Positions 8,310 to 18,862 are shown, counted from the first letter of the stretch. The stretch: 64,000 bases of DNA from UBA10365 sp041441915 (GCA_041441915.1 JASDRS010000001.1:55418-119417), one strand, 5' to 3'. Numbers and translations are program-made. Notes: a model not told the origin generated them from the sequence alone.

Positions 8310-9178
8310 TGCTGCTCCAAATACCTCTCACGAAATAGAGAAAAAATACCCATACTGACCACAATCGCAGCGCCAAGCAAAGTGACAAAATCGGGCAAAT
8401 TGTCAAAAAACACCCATCCCAGACCAATCGCCCACAAAAGCGACATGTACCGAAACGGTGCAATGAATCCAATATCACCAGCGCGCATCACCATCACGGC
8501 AAAAATGTAGCCCGCAATCAGTGCGGTCGCTGAGCATAAGATATAAAACATTTGGACCAAAGAAACGCTTTGCCAGCCTTGAAGCAGCGCCCCCACCAGT
8601 CCCAGAAAAGTGACGCTGCTGGCCGCCCAAATAGCTACCGTCACCGACGTCACTTTCCCCGAAATTTGCCACGTTACGAGATCACGGCACACAATAGCCA
8701 CCACCGCCACAAGCCCCATCAGGGAATATCCATTAAATCCCTCGCTACCTGGTTTAATAATCAGCATTACGCCGATGAAGCTAATCATAATAGCCAAAAG
8801 ACGCCACCGGCCAATCTTGGCGCCCAAAATCAACGCCGAGCTAAGCGTGATGGCCAAGGGTAAAAATTGCAAAATGGCCATCAAATTTGCCAGGGACAAA
8901 AACATCAAGGCGCTTAGAAATGCTGCCGTTGAAACAACGTCTGCCAGCGACCGCCAAATAATCATACGCCTATCTTGGCCATACGGCATCACCAAGCCGC
9001 CTAGAAAAAAGTGTGCCAAAATCAAAAGCGCCGCCAAGGCGATAATGCCACGCAGGGCAATGCACTGATAAAGTGGTAGGGTGAGTGTGACCTTTTTCAT
9101 AAAAGCATCATTGATGGTGAAGGCAGCCATAGACACGTTCATATAAAGCGCGCCGCGTAGATTGTTAGACAAGGCCAT
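8306..9178 (-). CDS. DMT-superfamily transporter (EamA type)
   Basis: A drug/metabolite-type permease of 290 residues with about ten hydrophobic segments arranged as two EamA repeats (roughly residues 10-140 and 150-285). The N-terminus NLRGALYMNVSMAAFTINDA resembles the N-terminus of the broken permease at 59549-60431, so the two are probably paralogues. It is translationally coupled to the PAP2 gene (4-bp overlap). It begins just past the rpoC terminator and so is probably transcribed from the 80-bp gap. Substrate cannot be told from sequence. Confidence 0.85.
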   Translation of the reverse strand: MALSNNLRGALYMNVSMAAFTINDAFMKKVTLTLPLYQCIALRGIIALAALLILAHFFLGGLVMPYGQDRRMIIWRSLADVVSTAAFLSALMFLSLANLMAILQFLPLAITLSSALILGAKIGRWRLLAIMISFIGVMLIIKPGSEGFNGYSLMGLVAVVAIVCRDLVTWQISGKVTSVTVAIWAASSVTFLGLVGALLQGWQSVSLVQMFYILCSATALIAGYIFAVMVMRAGDIGFIAPFRYMSLLWAIGLGWVFFDNLPDFVTLLGAAIVVSMGIFSLFRERYLEQQ

Positions 9179-9210
9179 AGCATATCCAATCTAAGGGGTT
9201 TCCCCCATAT

Positions 9211-9240
9211 TAAAAGCCCCGTCAAACGACGGGGCTTTTA
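9211..9240 (-). terminator. Intrinsic terminator of rpoC
   Basis: A 13-bp perfect inverted repeat (9211-9223 with 9228-9240, 4-nt loop) with a GGGGC/GCCCC core flanked by A and T runs lies 19 bp beyond the rpoC stop. The symmetric A/T flanks make it usable on both strands. It closes the rplKAJL-rpoBC transcription unit. Confidence 0.9.
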
Positions 9241-9258
9241 ATATTCTTTTAAGAGATC

Positions 9259-12200
9259 TTATTCGTCATTTGATCCGAAAACATCGACTGCAGTAGGCTC
9301 GCCACTCGGCAGTGGGGCTGCCAAAGTGGCGGCGGCCTCTTGTTCATTGCGGCGGGCGTCTACCACAAATGCGTCACGATCCAACGCGATTTTCTTAACT
9401 CGGCTTGTTGCACCGCCGGTCCCTGCGGGGATCAGGCGCCCAACAATCACGTTCTCTTTCAGACCAACCAATTTGTCACGTTTGCCTTGAACCGAAGCTT
9501 CAGTCAAAACTCGTGTAGTTTCTTGGAAACTTGCAGCCGATATAAAGCTACGTGTTTGCAAGCTAGCCTTGGTAATCCCAAGCAAAATAGGCTCAGCTGT
9601 GGCCAAACGCATGCCATGCACTGCAGCTTTGTTGTTAAATTCTTCCAACTCGGCCTTATCTACATGTTCACCTTTGAGTAGGGTTGTTTCTCCTGAGTCC
9701 AAGACTTCAAATTTTTGCAGCATTTGGCGCACTATCACTTCGATGTGCTTATCGTTGATTTTCACGCCTTGCAGACGGTAAACGTCTTGCACTTCGTCGA
9801 TCATATAATTTGCCAAGGCTTCAACGCCCAAGATGCGCAATATATCGTGGGGGGCAGGATTACCATCCATTATATAATCACCCGTTTGTACAAAGTCACC
9901 CTCTTGCACGGGAATATGTTTGCCCTTTGGAACCATATATTCAAGCGGCGCAAGACTGTCATCAACAGGCTCAATCGTTATACGACGTTTGTTTTTATAG
10001 TCTTTGCCAAAGCGCACATAGCCATCAGACTCTGCGATAATCGCATGGTCTTTAGGACGACGCGCTTCAAAGAGTTCAGCAACTCGTGGCAAACCACCCG
10101 TGATGTCTTTGGTTCTGGCACCTTCACGTGGAATACGCGCTACAACGTCACCCGGTTTGATCTCTTGCCCGTCTTCAACAGACAAAATCGCATCAACCGA
10201 CATGGCGTATGTGATCGGATTTCCAGCTTCATTACGCACAGGATCACCTGTTTTCAGATCCATAATTACCACTTCTGGCTTTAGATCACTGCCTTTTGGC
10301 GCTGAACGCCAATCAGAAACAATCCGCTGCGTCATGCCTGTTGCTTCATCCGTGTCTTCACGCACAGATATGCCCGAAACCAAATCCACAAACCTCACAA
10401 CCCCGCCTTTTTCAGCGATAATTGGCAAAGTATACGGATCCCATTCAAATAACTTGGCGCCACGCTTGACCACTTGCCCACCTTTGACATGCACTTTCGC
10501 ACCATAAGTGACCTTATGCGAAGCTCTTTCTATGCCAGCACCATCTACAATCGCGATCGACATGTTACGGCCCATAACAATGGCTTCACCAGCAGCATTT
10601 GCCAGCAAACTTGAATTATTAAATACAATTTTACCTTCTTGGCTAGCTTCAAGGAAGGACTGCTGACCACCTTGCGCAATACCACCGATGTGAAACGTCC
10701 GCATCGTGAGCTGCGTGCCTGGCTCACCAATGGATTGCGCGGCAATTATTCCAACAGCTTCACCCTGGTTAACCAATGTACCACGGGCCAAGTCACGACC
10801 ATAGCACATTGCACAAACCCCTTCTTCGGCTTGACATGTCAAAGGTGAGCGAATGCGCATTGATGTGATACCAGATTGATCAACAAGATCAGCGCGGCGC
10901 TCATCAATCAATTCACCACGACTAACCAATACTTCATCGCTGCCTGGAACAAGAATATCTTCAGCCGAAACTCGGCCAAGAACACGTTCAGCCAGAGACG
11001 AAACAACCTCGCCATCGTTCACAGCCACAATCGCTGTAATCGATTTTTCGGTACCACAATCATGTGACCGCACAATACAGTCTTGTGCAACGTCAACCAA
11101 ACGACGGGTCAAATAGCCCGAGTTAGCTGTTTTCAGCGCTGTGTCCGCAAGACCCTTACGGGCACCATGGGTAGAGTTGAAATACTCAAGGACCGTCAGA
11201 CCTTCTTTAAAGTTTGAGATGATTGGTGTTTCGATAATTTCGCCATTTGGCTTGGCCATCAATCCACGCATCCCGCCTAATTGCTTCATCTGTGCAGGCG
11301 AACCACGCGCGCCCGAGTGCGACATCATGTAAACTGAATTTGGCTCTTGCTCCGAGCCATCTTCATCTAAACGCACGGCCGAAATTTCAGCCATCATCTC
11401 GCCGGCCACTTTGTCCGAGCATTTTGACCAAGCGTCGACAACTTTGTTATATTTCTCACCCTGAGTTATCAGACCGTCCATATATTGCTGTTCAAAATCT
11501 TTCACTTGATCGCGCACATCATTCACGATTGGCCATTTTGTGTCAGGGATCAGCATATCATCTTTGCCGAAAGAAATCCCAGCTTTAAAGGCTTCACGGA
11601 AGCCTAAGCCCATTATTTGGTCACAGAAAATAACTGACTCTTTTTGTCCACAATAACGATAAACTGTGTCAATAACGGTTTGAACGTCTTTTTTGCGTAG
11701 AAGGCAATTGACCAGGTGAAACGGCGCTTTCGCATTCAGGGGCAACAGATTACCCAACCGCAAACGGCCTGGGGTCGTGTCAAAGCGCTGCCACACTTCA
11801 TTGCCTTCGGCATCAATTTGCTTGATTCGCGCTTTGATCGAGGCATGCAAATGTACAGCCCCTGCTGCCAAAGCATGTTCAACTTCGTCAATATTACTGA
11901 ACGCCATACCTTCACCAACCATACGCTTGCGGTTCATAGTTGTGTAGTAAAGACCCAGTACCATATCTTGCGAAGGCACGATAATTGGCGCGCCGTTAGC
12001 AGGTGACAAAACGTTGTTGGTCGACATCATCAAGACGCGCGCTTCCAACTGCGCTTCAAGGCTCAGTGGCACGTGAACCGCCATTTGGTCTCCGTCGAAG
12101 TCCGCATTAAAGGCCGAACAAACGAGGGGATGCAACTGAATTGCTTTACCTTCGATCAATACTGGTTCGAAGGCTTGGATTCCCAAACGGTGCAAAGTTG

Positions 12201-13488
12201 GTGCGCGATTCAAAAGTACAGGATGCTCACGAATTACTTCGTCTAATATATCCCACACTTCAGGACGTTCTTTTTCCACCAATTTTTTAGCTTGCTTGAC
12301 AGTAGAAGATAGGCCCTTGGCTTCAAGACGCGAATAGATAAAGGGTTTGAAAAGCTCAAGCGCCATTTTCTTTGGCAAGCCACATTGATGCAGTTTAAGT
12401 TCTGGTCCCGTCACGATAACCGAGCGGCCAGAAAAGTCGACGCGTTTACCCAACAAGTTTTGACGGAAACGGCCCTGTTTGCCTTTGAGCATATCAGACA
12501 AAGATTTCAGCGGGCGTTTATTGGTGCCAGTGATCACGCGGCCACGACGACCATTATCAAACAACGCATCAACAGCTTCTTGCAACATACGTTTTTCGTT
12601 GCGCACAATTATATCAGGGGCTCGCAGTTCGATAAGACGTTTCAAACGGTTGTTACGGTTGATCACGCGGCGATAAAGATCGTTCAGATCCGAGGTCGCA
12701 AAACGGCCGCCGTCCAAAGGAACTAAAGGGCGCAGTTCTGGTGGAATCACGGGAAGAACGGTCAAAACCATCCACTCAGGTCGGTTGCCCGAATCAACAA
12801 AGCTTTCGACAATTTTCAGGCGCTTGATGATCTTTTTGGGTTTAAGCTCGCCTGTAGCTTGCTTTAGGTCTTCGCGCAGTTGTTCAGCGGTGGCTTCCAA
12901 ATCAATGGCAGCCAGCATGTCGCGGATGGCTTCAGCACCAATATTAGCAGTAAAAGCATCGGCGCCATATTGGTCTTGCGCGTCAAGAAAATTTTCTTCA
13001 GTCATCAATTGACCATAGGTCAAATCAGTAAGACCAGATTCAATCACCACGTAATTTTCAAAATACAAAATGCGCTCAAGATCACGCAAAGTCATATCAA
13101 GCATCAAACCAATACGCGATGGCAAGGATTTTAAAAACCAAATATGCGCTACAGGCGAAGCCAATTCGATATGGCCCATGCGTTCGCGTCTAACTTTTTG
13201 TAAAGTAACCTCAACGCCACATTTTTCGCACACAACGCCACGATATTTCATGCGTTTATATTTGCCACATAGACATTCATAATCTTTGATCGGGCCAAAG
13301 ATGCGCGCACAAAACAGTCCGTCGCGCTCAGGTTTAAATGTACGATAGTTAATGGTTTCTGGCTTTTTGATCTCACCATAAGACCAGGACAAAATACGCT
13401 CTGGCGATGCCAAAGATATTTTGATCTCATCAAATGTTTTGACCGGAGCCACCGGATTGAACGGGTTATTGCTAAGTTCCTGGTTCAT
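9259..13488 (-). CDS. rpoC: DNA-directed RNA polymerase subunit beta'
   Basis: The largest RNA polymerase subunit, carrying the catalytic magnesium site and the DNA clamp. The 1409-residue product has the usual alphaproteobacterial length. Visible landmarks are the N-terminal zinc-binding cysteines (CLCGKYKRMKYRGVVCEKCG), the catalytic loop NADFDGDQMAVH, and the second zinc region CQAEEGVCAMCYGRDLARG. The 54-bp gap to rpoB and the terminator after the stop mark it as the last gene of the rif unit. Confidence 0.99.
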   Translation of the reverse strand: MNQELSNNPFNPVAPVKTFDEIKISLASPERILSWSYGEIKKPETINYRTFKPERDGLFCARIFGPIKDYECLCGKYKRMKYRGVVCEKCGVEVTLQKVRRERMGHIELASPVAHIWFLKSLPSRIGLMLDMTLRDLERILYFENYVVIESGLTDLTYGQLMTEENFLDAQDQYGADAFTANIGAEAIRDMLAAIDLEATAEQLREDLKQATGELKPKKIIKRLKIVESFVDSGNRPEWMVLTVLPVIPPELRPLVPLDGGRFATSDLNDLYRRVINRNNRLKRLIELRAPDIIVRNEKRMLQEAVDALFDNGRRGRVITGTNKRPLKSLSDMLKGKQGRFRQNLLGKRVDFSGRSVIVTGPELKLHQCGLPKKMALELFKPFIYSRLEAKGLSSTVKQAKKLVEKERPEVWDILDEVIREHPVLLNRAPTLHRLGIQAFEPVLIEGKAIQLHPLVCSAFNADFDGDQMAVHVPLSLEAQLEARVLMMSTNNVLSPANGAPIIVPSQDMVLGLYYTTMNRKRMVGEGMAFSNIDEVEHALAAGAVHLHASIKARIKQIDAEGNEVWQRFDTTPGRLRLGNLLPLNAKAPFHLVNCLLRKKDVQTVIDTVYRYCGQKESVIFCDQIMGLGFREAFKAGISFGKDDMLIPDTKWPIVNDVRDQVKDFEQQYMDGLITQGEKYNKVVDAWSKCSDKVAGEMMAEISAVRLDEDGSEQEPNSVYMMSHSGARGSPAQMKQLGGMRGLMAKPNGEIIETPIISNFKEGLTVLEYFNSTHGARKGLADTALKTANSGYLTRRLVDVAQDCIVRSHDCGTEKSITAIVAVNDGEVVSSLAERVLGRVSAEDILVPGSDEVLVSRGELIDERRADLVDQSGITSMRIRSPLTCQAEEGVCAMCYGRDLARGTLVNQGEAVGIIAAQSIGEPGTQLTMRTFHIGGIAQGGQQSFLEASQEGKIVFNNSSLLANAAGEAIVMGRNMSIAIVDGAGIERASHKVTYGAKVHVKGGQVVKRGAKLFEWDPYTLPIIAEKGGVVRFVDLVSGISVREDTDEATGMTQRIVSDWRSAPKGSDLKPEVVIMDLKTGDPVRNEAGNPITYAMSVDAILSVEDGQEIKPGDVVARIPREGARTKDITGGLPRVAELFEARRPKDHAIIAESDGYVRFGKDYKNKRRITIEPVDDSLAPLEYMVPKGKHIPVQEGDFVQTGDYIMDGNPAPHDILRILGVEALANYMIDEVQDVYRLQGVKINDKHIEVIVRQMLQKFEVLDSGETTLLKGEHVDKAELEEFNNKAAVHGMRLATAEPILLGITKASLQTRSFISAASFQETTRVLTEASVQGKRDKLVGLKENVIVGRLIPAGTGGATSRVKKIALDRDAFVVDARRNEQEAAATLAAPLPSGEPTAVDVFGSNDE

Positions 13489-13542
13489 TTTGCTTCCTTC
13501 AAATCAAGTGGGATGGGAGATTGGGGCCGATGATCACCAGCC

Positions 13543-16500
13543 CTACTCGTCCTCTGCATCCAGGAGTTCCATGTTAAGACCTAGGCCACGAACCTCTTTC
13601 ACAAGAACGTTGAACGATTCGGGCACACCAGCCTCAAAATTATCTTCGCCCTTAACTATTGATTCATACATTTTAGTCCGACCTGCCACGTCATCAGATT
13701 TGACAGTAAGCATCTCTTGTAGAGTATAGGCTGCACCATATGCTTCAAGTGCCCAGACTTCCATCTCACCCAAACGTTGGCCGCCGAATTGAGCTTTACC
13801 ACCCAAAGGTTGCTGGGTGACAAGGCTGTAAGGCCCTGTTGAACGTGCGTGCAGTTTGTCATCAACCAAGTGGTGCAGTTTGAGCATATATTTCACGCCA
13901 ACTGTTATCGGACGGGTGAATTTCTCACCTGAACGGCCATCGAACACAACACTTTGGCCTGATTGATTGAAGCCTGCGCGCAGCAAAGCGTCATTCACGT
14001 CAGATTCCTTCGCACCATCAAAAACGGGAGTTGCGATAGGAACTCCACGGGTGACATTGCCTGCAAGTTCCAAAAAATCAGCCTCATTGCGGTCGACAAA
14101 TGCGGCGTCATAGGTTTCGTTACCATAAGCCAAACGCATTGCTTCACGTACAGGAGTCAGGTCACCCGAACGGCGGAACTCTTTCAAAGCTTCGTCAATT
14201 TTTAAACCTAAACCGCGTGCAGCCCAGCCCATATGGGTTTCCAGAATCTGACCCACATTCATCCGCGACGGCACGCCCAGTGGGTTCAGAACCAAGTCAA
14301 CTGGTGTGCCGTCTGCCAAGAAAGGCATGTCTTCAATAGGAACAACTTTAGAAATAACGCCTTTATTGCCGTGACGGCCCGCCATTTTGTCGCCTGGTTG
14401 CAACTTGCGTTTAACCGCAACAAATACTTTAACCATTTTCATCACGCCAGGAGGCAAATCGTCTCCACGTCGAACTTTTTCGACTTTGTCATCAAAGCGC
14501 ATATCAAGCGCACGTTTTTGAGCTTCAAATTGGTCATGCAAGGCCTCAACTTCTTTGGCATCAGTCTCTTCGCCCAAGGCCAACTGCCACCATTGGCCGT
14601 GCGACAGTTCGCTTAAAAGCTCATCGTCAATGAGCGCACTTGGTTTCACGCCTTTTGGTCCTTTGACAGCGGCTTTACCCATGATCAAAGTCTTCAAGCG
14701 GGAATAGATATTGCGTTCCAAAATCGCCAACTCGTCGTTGCGATCGCGCGACAGGTGCTCGACTTCTTCGCGTTCGATTTGTAAAGCGCGTTCGTCTTTA
14801 TCAATGCCATGGCGGTTAAAAACTCGCACTTCCACAATCGTGCCAAAGGCCCCCGGGGGCAGGCGCAGTGATGTATCACGCACATCGGATGCCTTTTCTC
14901 CAAAGATTGCACGCAAAAGTTTTTCTTCTGGGGTCATGGGGCTTTCGCCTTTTGGTGTGATTTTACCCACCAAAATGTCACCAGGTTGCACTTCAGCTCC
15001 AATATATACTATCCCAGCTTCATCCAAGTTACGCAATGCTTCTTCACCAACGTTAGGGATGTCACGTGTGATCTCTTCAGGCCCCAATTTCGTATCGCGC
15101 GCTGCAACTTCATATTCTTCAATATGGATCGATGTAAACACATCATCACGCAAAATGCGCTCAGAAATCAGAATACTGTCTTCATAATTATAACCATTCC
15201 AAGGCATAAAGGCCACGATGATATTACGGCCCAAAGCCAACTCGCCCATATCAGTGCAAGGCCCATCGGCAATCACTTCAGAACGTGTCACGACATCGCC
15301 AACCTTGACCAGTGGGCGTTGGTTTATACATGAGGATTGGTTCGAACGTTTAAACTTGCGCAAACCGTAAATGTCGACGCCAGGCTCACCCGGATCAAGC
15401 ATTTCGGTTGCGCGAACAACAATACGGGTCGCATCGACTTGGTCGATGATGCCAGCGCGCCGTGCCATGATAGCAGCACCAGAATCGCGCGCCACCACAG
15501 CTTCAATCCCCGTGCCCACGAAAGGCGCGTCAGATTGCAGCAAAGGCACCGCTTGGCGCTGCATGTTGGATCCCATCAAAGCACGGTTGGCGTCATCATT
15601 TTCCAAAAAGGGAATAAGCGAAGCCGCAACCGAAACCAATTGCTTAGGCGACACATCGATCAAACTGATTGCCTCTGACGGGTTCAACATGAACTCGCCC
15701 GCCTTGCGAGATGAAATTAAATCATCAGTAAAACGGCCTTCATCATTTTGCGCCGCATTGGCTTGCGCAACTGTGTGGCGCATTTCTTCAGTGGCCGACA
15801 TGTAAACCACTTCATCAGTCACTTTTCCGTCGATTACTTTACGGTAAGGTGTTTCGATAAAGCCATATTTATTAACACGTGCAAATGTTGCAAGCGAGTT
15901 GATCAGACCAATATTCTGGCCCTCGGGTGTTTCAATAGGGCACATCCGACCATAGTGAGTTGGGTGGACGTCACGCACTTCAAAGCCAGCACGTTCACGG
16001 GTCAAACCACCAGGGCCCAAGGCTGACAAGCGGCGCTTATGGGTCACTTCTGATAGAGGGTTGGTTTGGTCCATGAACTGTGATAATTGTGACGAGCCAA
16101 AAAATTCGCGCACCGCAGCCGCAGCTGGTTTAGCGTTTATCAAATCTTGTGGCATGATAGTGTCGATCTCGACAGAAGACATTCGTTCTTTGATCGCACG
16201 TTCCATCCGCAAAAGGCCGACGCGATATTGATTTTCCATCAATTCGCCAACGGAGCGCACACGACGGTTGCCCAAATGGTCAATATCGTCGATTTCGCCT
16301 TTTCCATCGCGTAACTCTGTCAAAGCCTTAATGCAGGAAATGATATCTTCACGCGACAGGGTGCGTTGCGTATCTGGCGCATCAAGCACTAAACGCATGT
16401 TCATTTTAACCCGGCCTACTGCGGAAAGGTCGTAACGCTCGCTGTCAAAGAACAATGTGTCAAACAATTGGCTTGCCGCTTCAACGGTGGGTGGCTCACC

Positions 16501-17676
16501 CGGACGCATCACTCGGTAAATATCCAACAGCGCGGTGTCTCGGCTCATATTTTTGTCAGCCGCCATCGTATTGCGGATATAGGGGCCAACATTTAAATTA
16601 TCGATGTCCAGAACAGGAATATCTATCACGCCATTATCGAGCAAAGTTTGCAAAGAGCCCCCCTTGACAGACCCATCGCGATCATAATCCAATGTCAGCT
16701 CATCGCCCGCTTCAACCCATATCTCACCTGTAGTTTCGTTGATGATATCTTTGGCAACATAGCGGCCCAAAATTTGGTCATAGGGCATCAAAATATTTTT
16801 AATTGCCCCCGATTTAACCAAGTCATTTGCCATGCGAGGTGTAAGCTTTTCACCTCCAGCGCATATCACTTCGCCCGTATTTGCATCAACCAAATCAAAG
16901 GCTGGTCTAGTTCCACGGAAGCGCTCTGGGAAGAAGCGTGTGACCCAGCCTTTGTTTTTGACATGCGCATATGTAACCGTTTCATAATAAGCATCCATGA
17001 TACTTTCTTGGCTCATGCCCAAGGCATAAAGCATTGTGGTCACTGGCAATTTACGACGCCGGTCGATTCGCGCGAACACGAGGTCTTTCGCGTCAAATTC
17101 AAAGTCCAACCAAGAACCGCGATAAGGAATGATCCGGCAGGCAAACAGCAATTTACCCGACGAATGAGTCTTGCCTTTGTCATGGTCAAAAAACACGCCC
17201 GGAGAGCGGTGCATTTGGCTAACGATAACACGTTCAGTGCCATTCACGACAAAGGTGCCGTTATGTGTCATCAAAGGCATATCGCCCATGAACACGTCTT
17301 GTTCTTTAATGTCTTTAACCGAACGCGCACCGGTATTTTCATCAACATCAAACACTATCAAACGCAATGTCACTTTAAGCGGCGCGGCATAGGTCATGTC
17401 ACGGCTTTGGCACTCGTCAACATCATATTTTGGTTTTTCTAATTCGTATTTTACGAATTCCAAAACAGCTGTTTCGTTGAAATCCTTAATCGGAAATACC
17501 GATTGGAAAACTCCTTGGATCCCGTCACCGTCGGTGGGAATTAAGGCTTCACCTGACTTCAAAAACAAGTCATAGGATGATTTCTGAACCTCGATAAGGT
17601 TCGGCATCTCTAATACTTCACGGATCTTCCCAAAATAGCGGCGGATTCGCTTTTGTCCAACGTAGCTCTGAGCCAT
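13543..17676 (-). CDS. rpoB: DNA-directed RNA polymerase subunit beta
   Basis: Second-largest RNA polymerase subunit, forming the fork loop and rifampicin pocket. I place the start at 17676 (MAQSYVGQKRIRRYFGKI, 1377 aa). The reading frame is open 29 codons further, but that stretch is not RpoB-like and AAGGTGA sits correctly before the inner ATG. The rifampicin cluster QFMDQTNPLSEVTHKRRLSA is wild type. The C-terminal GDKMAGRHGNKGV is present. It follows rplL with a 228-bp gap containing a hairpin. Confidence 0.98.
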   Translation of the reverse strand: MAQSYVGQKRIRRYFGKIREVLEMPNLIEVQKSSYDLFLKSGEALIPTDGDGIQGVFQSVFPIKDFNETAVLEFVKYELEKPKYDVDECQSRDMTYAAPLKVTLRLIVFDVDENTGARSVKDIKEQDVFMGDMPLMTHNGTFVVNGTERVIVSQMHRSPGVFFDHDKGKTHSSGKLLFACRIIPYRGSWLDFEFDAKDLVFARIDRRRKLPVTTMLYALGMSQESIMDAYYETVTYAHVKNKGWVTRFFPERFRGTRPAFDLVDANTGEVICAGGEKLTPRMANDLVKSGAIKNILMPYDQILGRYVAKDIINETTGEIWVEAGDELTLDYDRDGSVKGGSLQTLLDNGVIDIPVLDIDNLNVGPYIRNTMAADKNMSRDTALLDIYRVMRPGEPPTVEAASQLFDTLFFDSERYDLSAVGRVKMNMRLVLDAPDTQRTLSREDIISCIKALTELRDGKGEIDDIDHLGNRRVRSVGELMENQYRVGLLRMERAIKERMSSVEIDTIMPQDLINAKPAAAAVREFFGSSQLSQFMDQTNPLSEVTHKRRLSALGPGGLTRERAGFEVRDVHPTHYGRMCPIETPEGQNIGLINSLATFARVNKYGFIETPYRKVIDGKVTDEVVYMSATEEMRHTVAQANAAQNDEGRFTDDLISSRKAGEFMLNPSEAISLIDVSPKQLVSVAASLIPFLENDDANRALMGSNMQRQAVPLLQSDAPFVGTGIEAVVARDSGAAIMARRAGIIDQVDATRIVVRATEMLDPGEPGVDIYGLRKFKRSNQSSCINQRPLVKVGDVVTRSEVIADGPCTDMGELALGRNIIVAFMPWNGYNYEDSILISERILRDDVFTSIHIEEYEVAARDTKLGPEEITRDIPNVGEEALRNLDEAGIVYIGAEVQPGDILVGKITPKGESPMTPEEKLLRAIFGEKASDVRDTSLRLPPGAFGTIVEVRVFNRHGIDKDERALQIEREEVEHLSRDRNDELAILERNIYSRLKTLIMGKAAVKGPKGVKPSALIDDELLSELSHGQWWQLALGEETDAKEVEALHDQFEAQKRALDMRFDDKVEKVRRGDDLPPGVMKMVKVFVAVKRKLQPGDKMAGRHGNKGVISKVVPIEDMPFLADGTPVDLVLNPLGVPSRMNVGQILETHMGWAARGLGLKIDEALKEFRRSGDLTPVREAMRLAYGNETYDAAFVDRNEADFLELAGNVTRGVPIATPVFDGAKESDVNDALLRAGFNQSGQSVVFDGRSGEKFTRPITVGVKYMLKLHHLVDDKLHARSTGPYSLVTQQPLGGKAQFGGQRLGEMEVWALEAYGAAYTLQEMLTVKSDDVAGRTKMYESIVKGEDNFEAGVPESFNVLVKEVRGLGLNMELLDAEDE

Positions 17677-17847
17677 GCTCGAAGTCACCTTTCGTTCATT
17701 CGCGGGCGCGTATTCCGTCGGGCTACGGATACGGGCCGCTTGCGAAGCAGGGGGTGGTTCCATTCATGCTGCTCGTCCCACCGAACAACTCCCGAACCGT
17801 AACCGCGCCTTGGAAGAGACAAAATGTCCCTACCAAGATGGGTTAAA

Positions 17848-17871
17848 CTGGGCCTGATTACACAGGCCCAG
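17848..17871 (-). promoter_or_regulatory. rplL-rpoB intergenic hairpin (attenuator candidate)
   Basis: A 9-bp perfect inverted repeat (17848-17856 and 17863-17871, 6-nt loop) lies just after rplL in the 228-bp gap before rpoB. It has only three T residues on the minus-strand side, so read-through is expected. E. coli has a partial terminator and RNase III site in the same gap, and this could be a counterpart adjusting the rplL to rpoB ratio. The rest of the gap (17677-17847) holds no gene. Confidence 0.5.
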
Positions 17872-17904
17872 TCCAATTTTAGTAGCTGCCGAAGCAGCTA
17901 AACC

Positions 17905-18276
17905 TTATTTCAGCTCAGCTTTAGCGCCAGCGTCTTCAAGTGATTTCTTAACGGTTTCAGCGTCAGTTTTGCTCACGCCTTCTTTAATTTTGCCGCCTGC
18001 TTCAACCAAGTCTTTGGCTTCTTTTAAGCCCAAGCCTGTGATTGTACGAACTTCTTTAATGACGTTGATTTTATTTGGACCAGCTTCAGTCAAAACAACG
18101 TCAAATTCAGTTTGCTCTTCAACAGCAGAACCAGCAGCAGCAGGGCCAGCTACCATAACAGCACCGCCAGCAGCAGGCTCGATATTATATTTTTCTTTAA
18201 GAATCGTTTTTAATTCTTGTGCTTGCAAAAGGGTCAATCCTACGATTTCTTCTGCCATTTTGTTCAGATCAGTCAT
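17905..18276 (-). CDS. rplL: 50S ribosomal protein L7/L12
   Basis: The multicopy acidic stalk protein that recruits translational GTPases. The 123-residue product shows the N-terminal dimerisation domain (MTDLNKMAEEIVGLTLLQAQ), an alanine- and glycine-rich hinge (PAAGGAVMVAGPAAAG), and the C-terminal factor-binding domain with the conserved TGLGLKEAKDLVEAGGK. It lies 70 bp after rplJ, as in most bacteria. Confidence 0.98.
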   Translation of the reverse strand: MTDLNKMAEEIVGLTLLQAQELKTILKEKYNIEPAAGGAVMVAGPAAAGSAVEEQTEFDVVLTEAGPNKINVIKEVRTITGLGLKEAKDLVEAGGKIKEGVSKTDAETVKKSLEDAGAKAELK

Positions 18277-18346
18277 TTTCTGTTCCGTTCGTTATAAGAT
18301 GGGTTCCAACGAGGTGGGGTTCATTCCACACAGGTCATCAAATTGC

Positions 18347-18862
18347 TCAAGCTGCTGCCCGATCCTCAATTGAGGAAAGGATGCCAGCGATGTTCGAAGC
18401 AGGCGCGCCAATGGCACCAGCGATGTTCGAAGCTGGTGCAACAATGCAAGACACGATTTGAGCAAGAAGCTCATCACGCGACGGCATAGATGCAACGGCT
18501 TTCACACCCTTGGCGTCCAAAATCATGTCTCCCATTGCCCCGCCAAGAATAATGAATTTATCATTAACCTTCGCATAGGCTTCCGCAACCTTCGCCGCAG
18601 CGACTGGGTCATCGGAATAGGTCATCACGGTCATGCCAGTCAAAAGATCACCCATCTTCGCAGTGGATTTACCTTCTAGGGCAATTTTGGCGAGCTTGTT
18701 CTTGGCAACGCGGACAGACCCGCCTACTTCACGCATTTGTGCGCGCAGGTCCTGCATTTGTGCAACTGTAATGCCTGCGTAGTGTGCGACCACAACAACG
18801 CCAGAGCTTTGGAAAATTTGGCCGAGTTCATCGACCAGTTTCTCTTTTTGGGCTCTATCCAC
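18347..18862 (-). CDS. rplJ: 50S ribosomal protein L10
   Basis: L10 anchors the L7/L12 stalk to 23S rRNA and, in complex with L7/L12, represses its own mRNA in bacteria. The 171-residue product begins with a GTG codon at 18862, supported by GGAG 7 nt upstream, and reads MDRAQKEKLVDELG. The central VRVAKNKLAKIALEG block is typical. The alanine-rich C-terminus is the L12-binding helix. It is preceded by a 235-bp leader. Confidence 0.97.
   Translation of the reverse strand: MDRAQKEKLVDELGQIFQSSGVVVVAHYAGITVAQMQDLRAQMREVGGSVRVAKNKLAKIALEGKSTAKMGDLLTGMTVMTYSDDPVAAAKVAEAYAKVNDKFIILGGAMGDMILDAKGVKAVASMPSRDELLAQIVSCIVAPASNIAGAIGAPASNIAGILSSIEDRAAA

Noticed and set aside
16648..17442. 264-codon plus-strand open frame antisense to rpoB
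   Set aside because: It lies wholly inside the coding region of rpoB, has no family resemblance, and long antisense frames are expected opposite highly expressed genes.
17677..17763. Upstream extension of rpoB
   Set aside because: The extra 29 codons are not conserved RpoB sequence, and the ribosome binding site fits the inner ATG.
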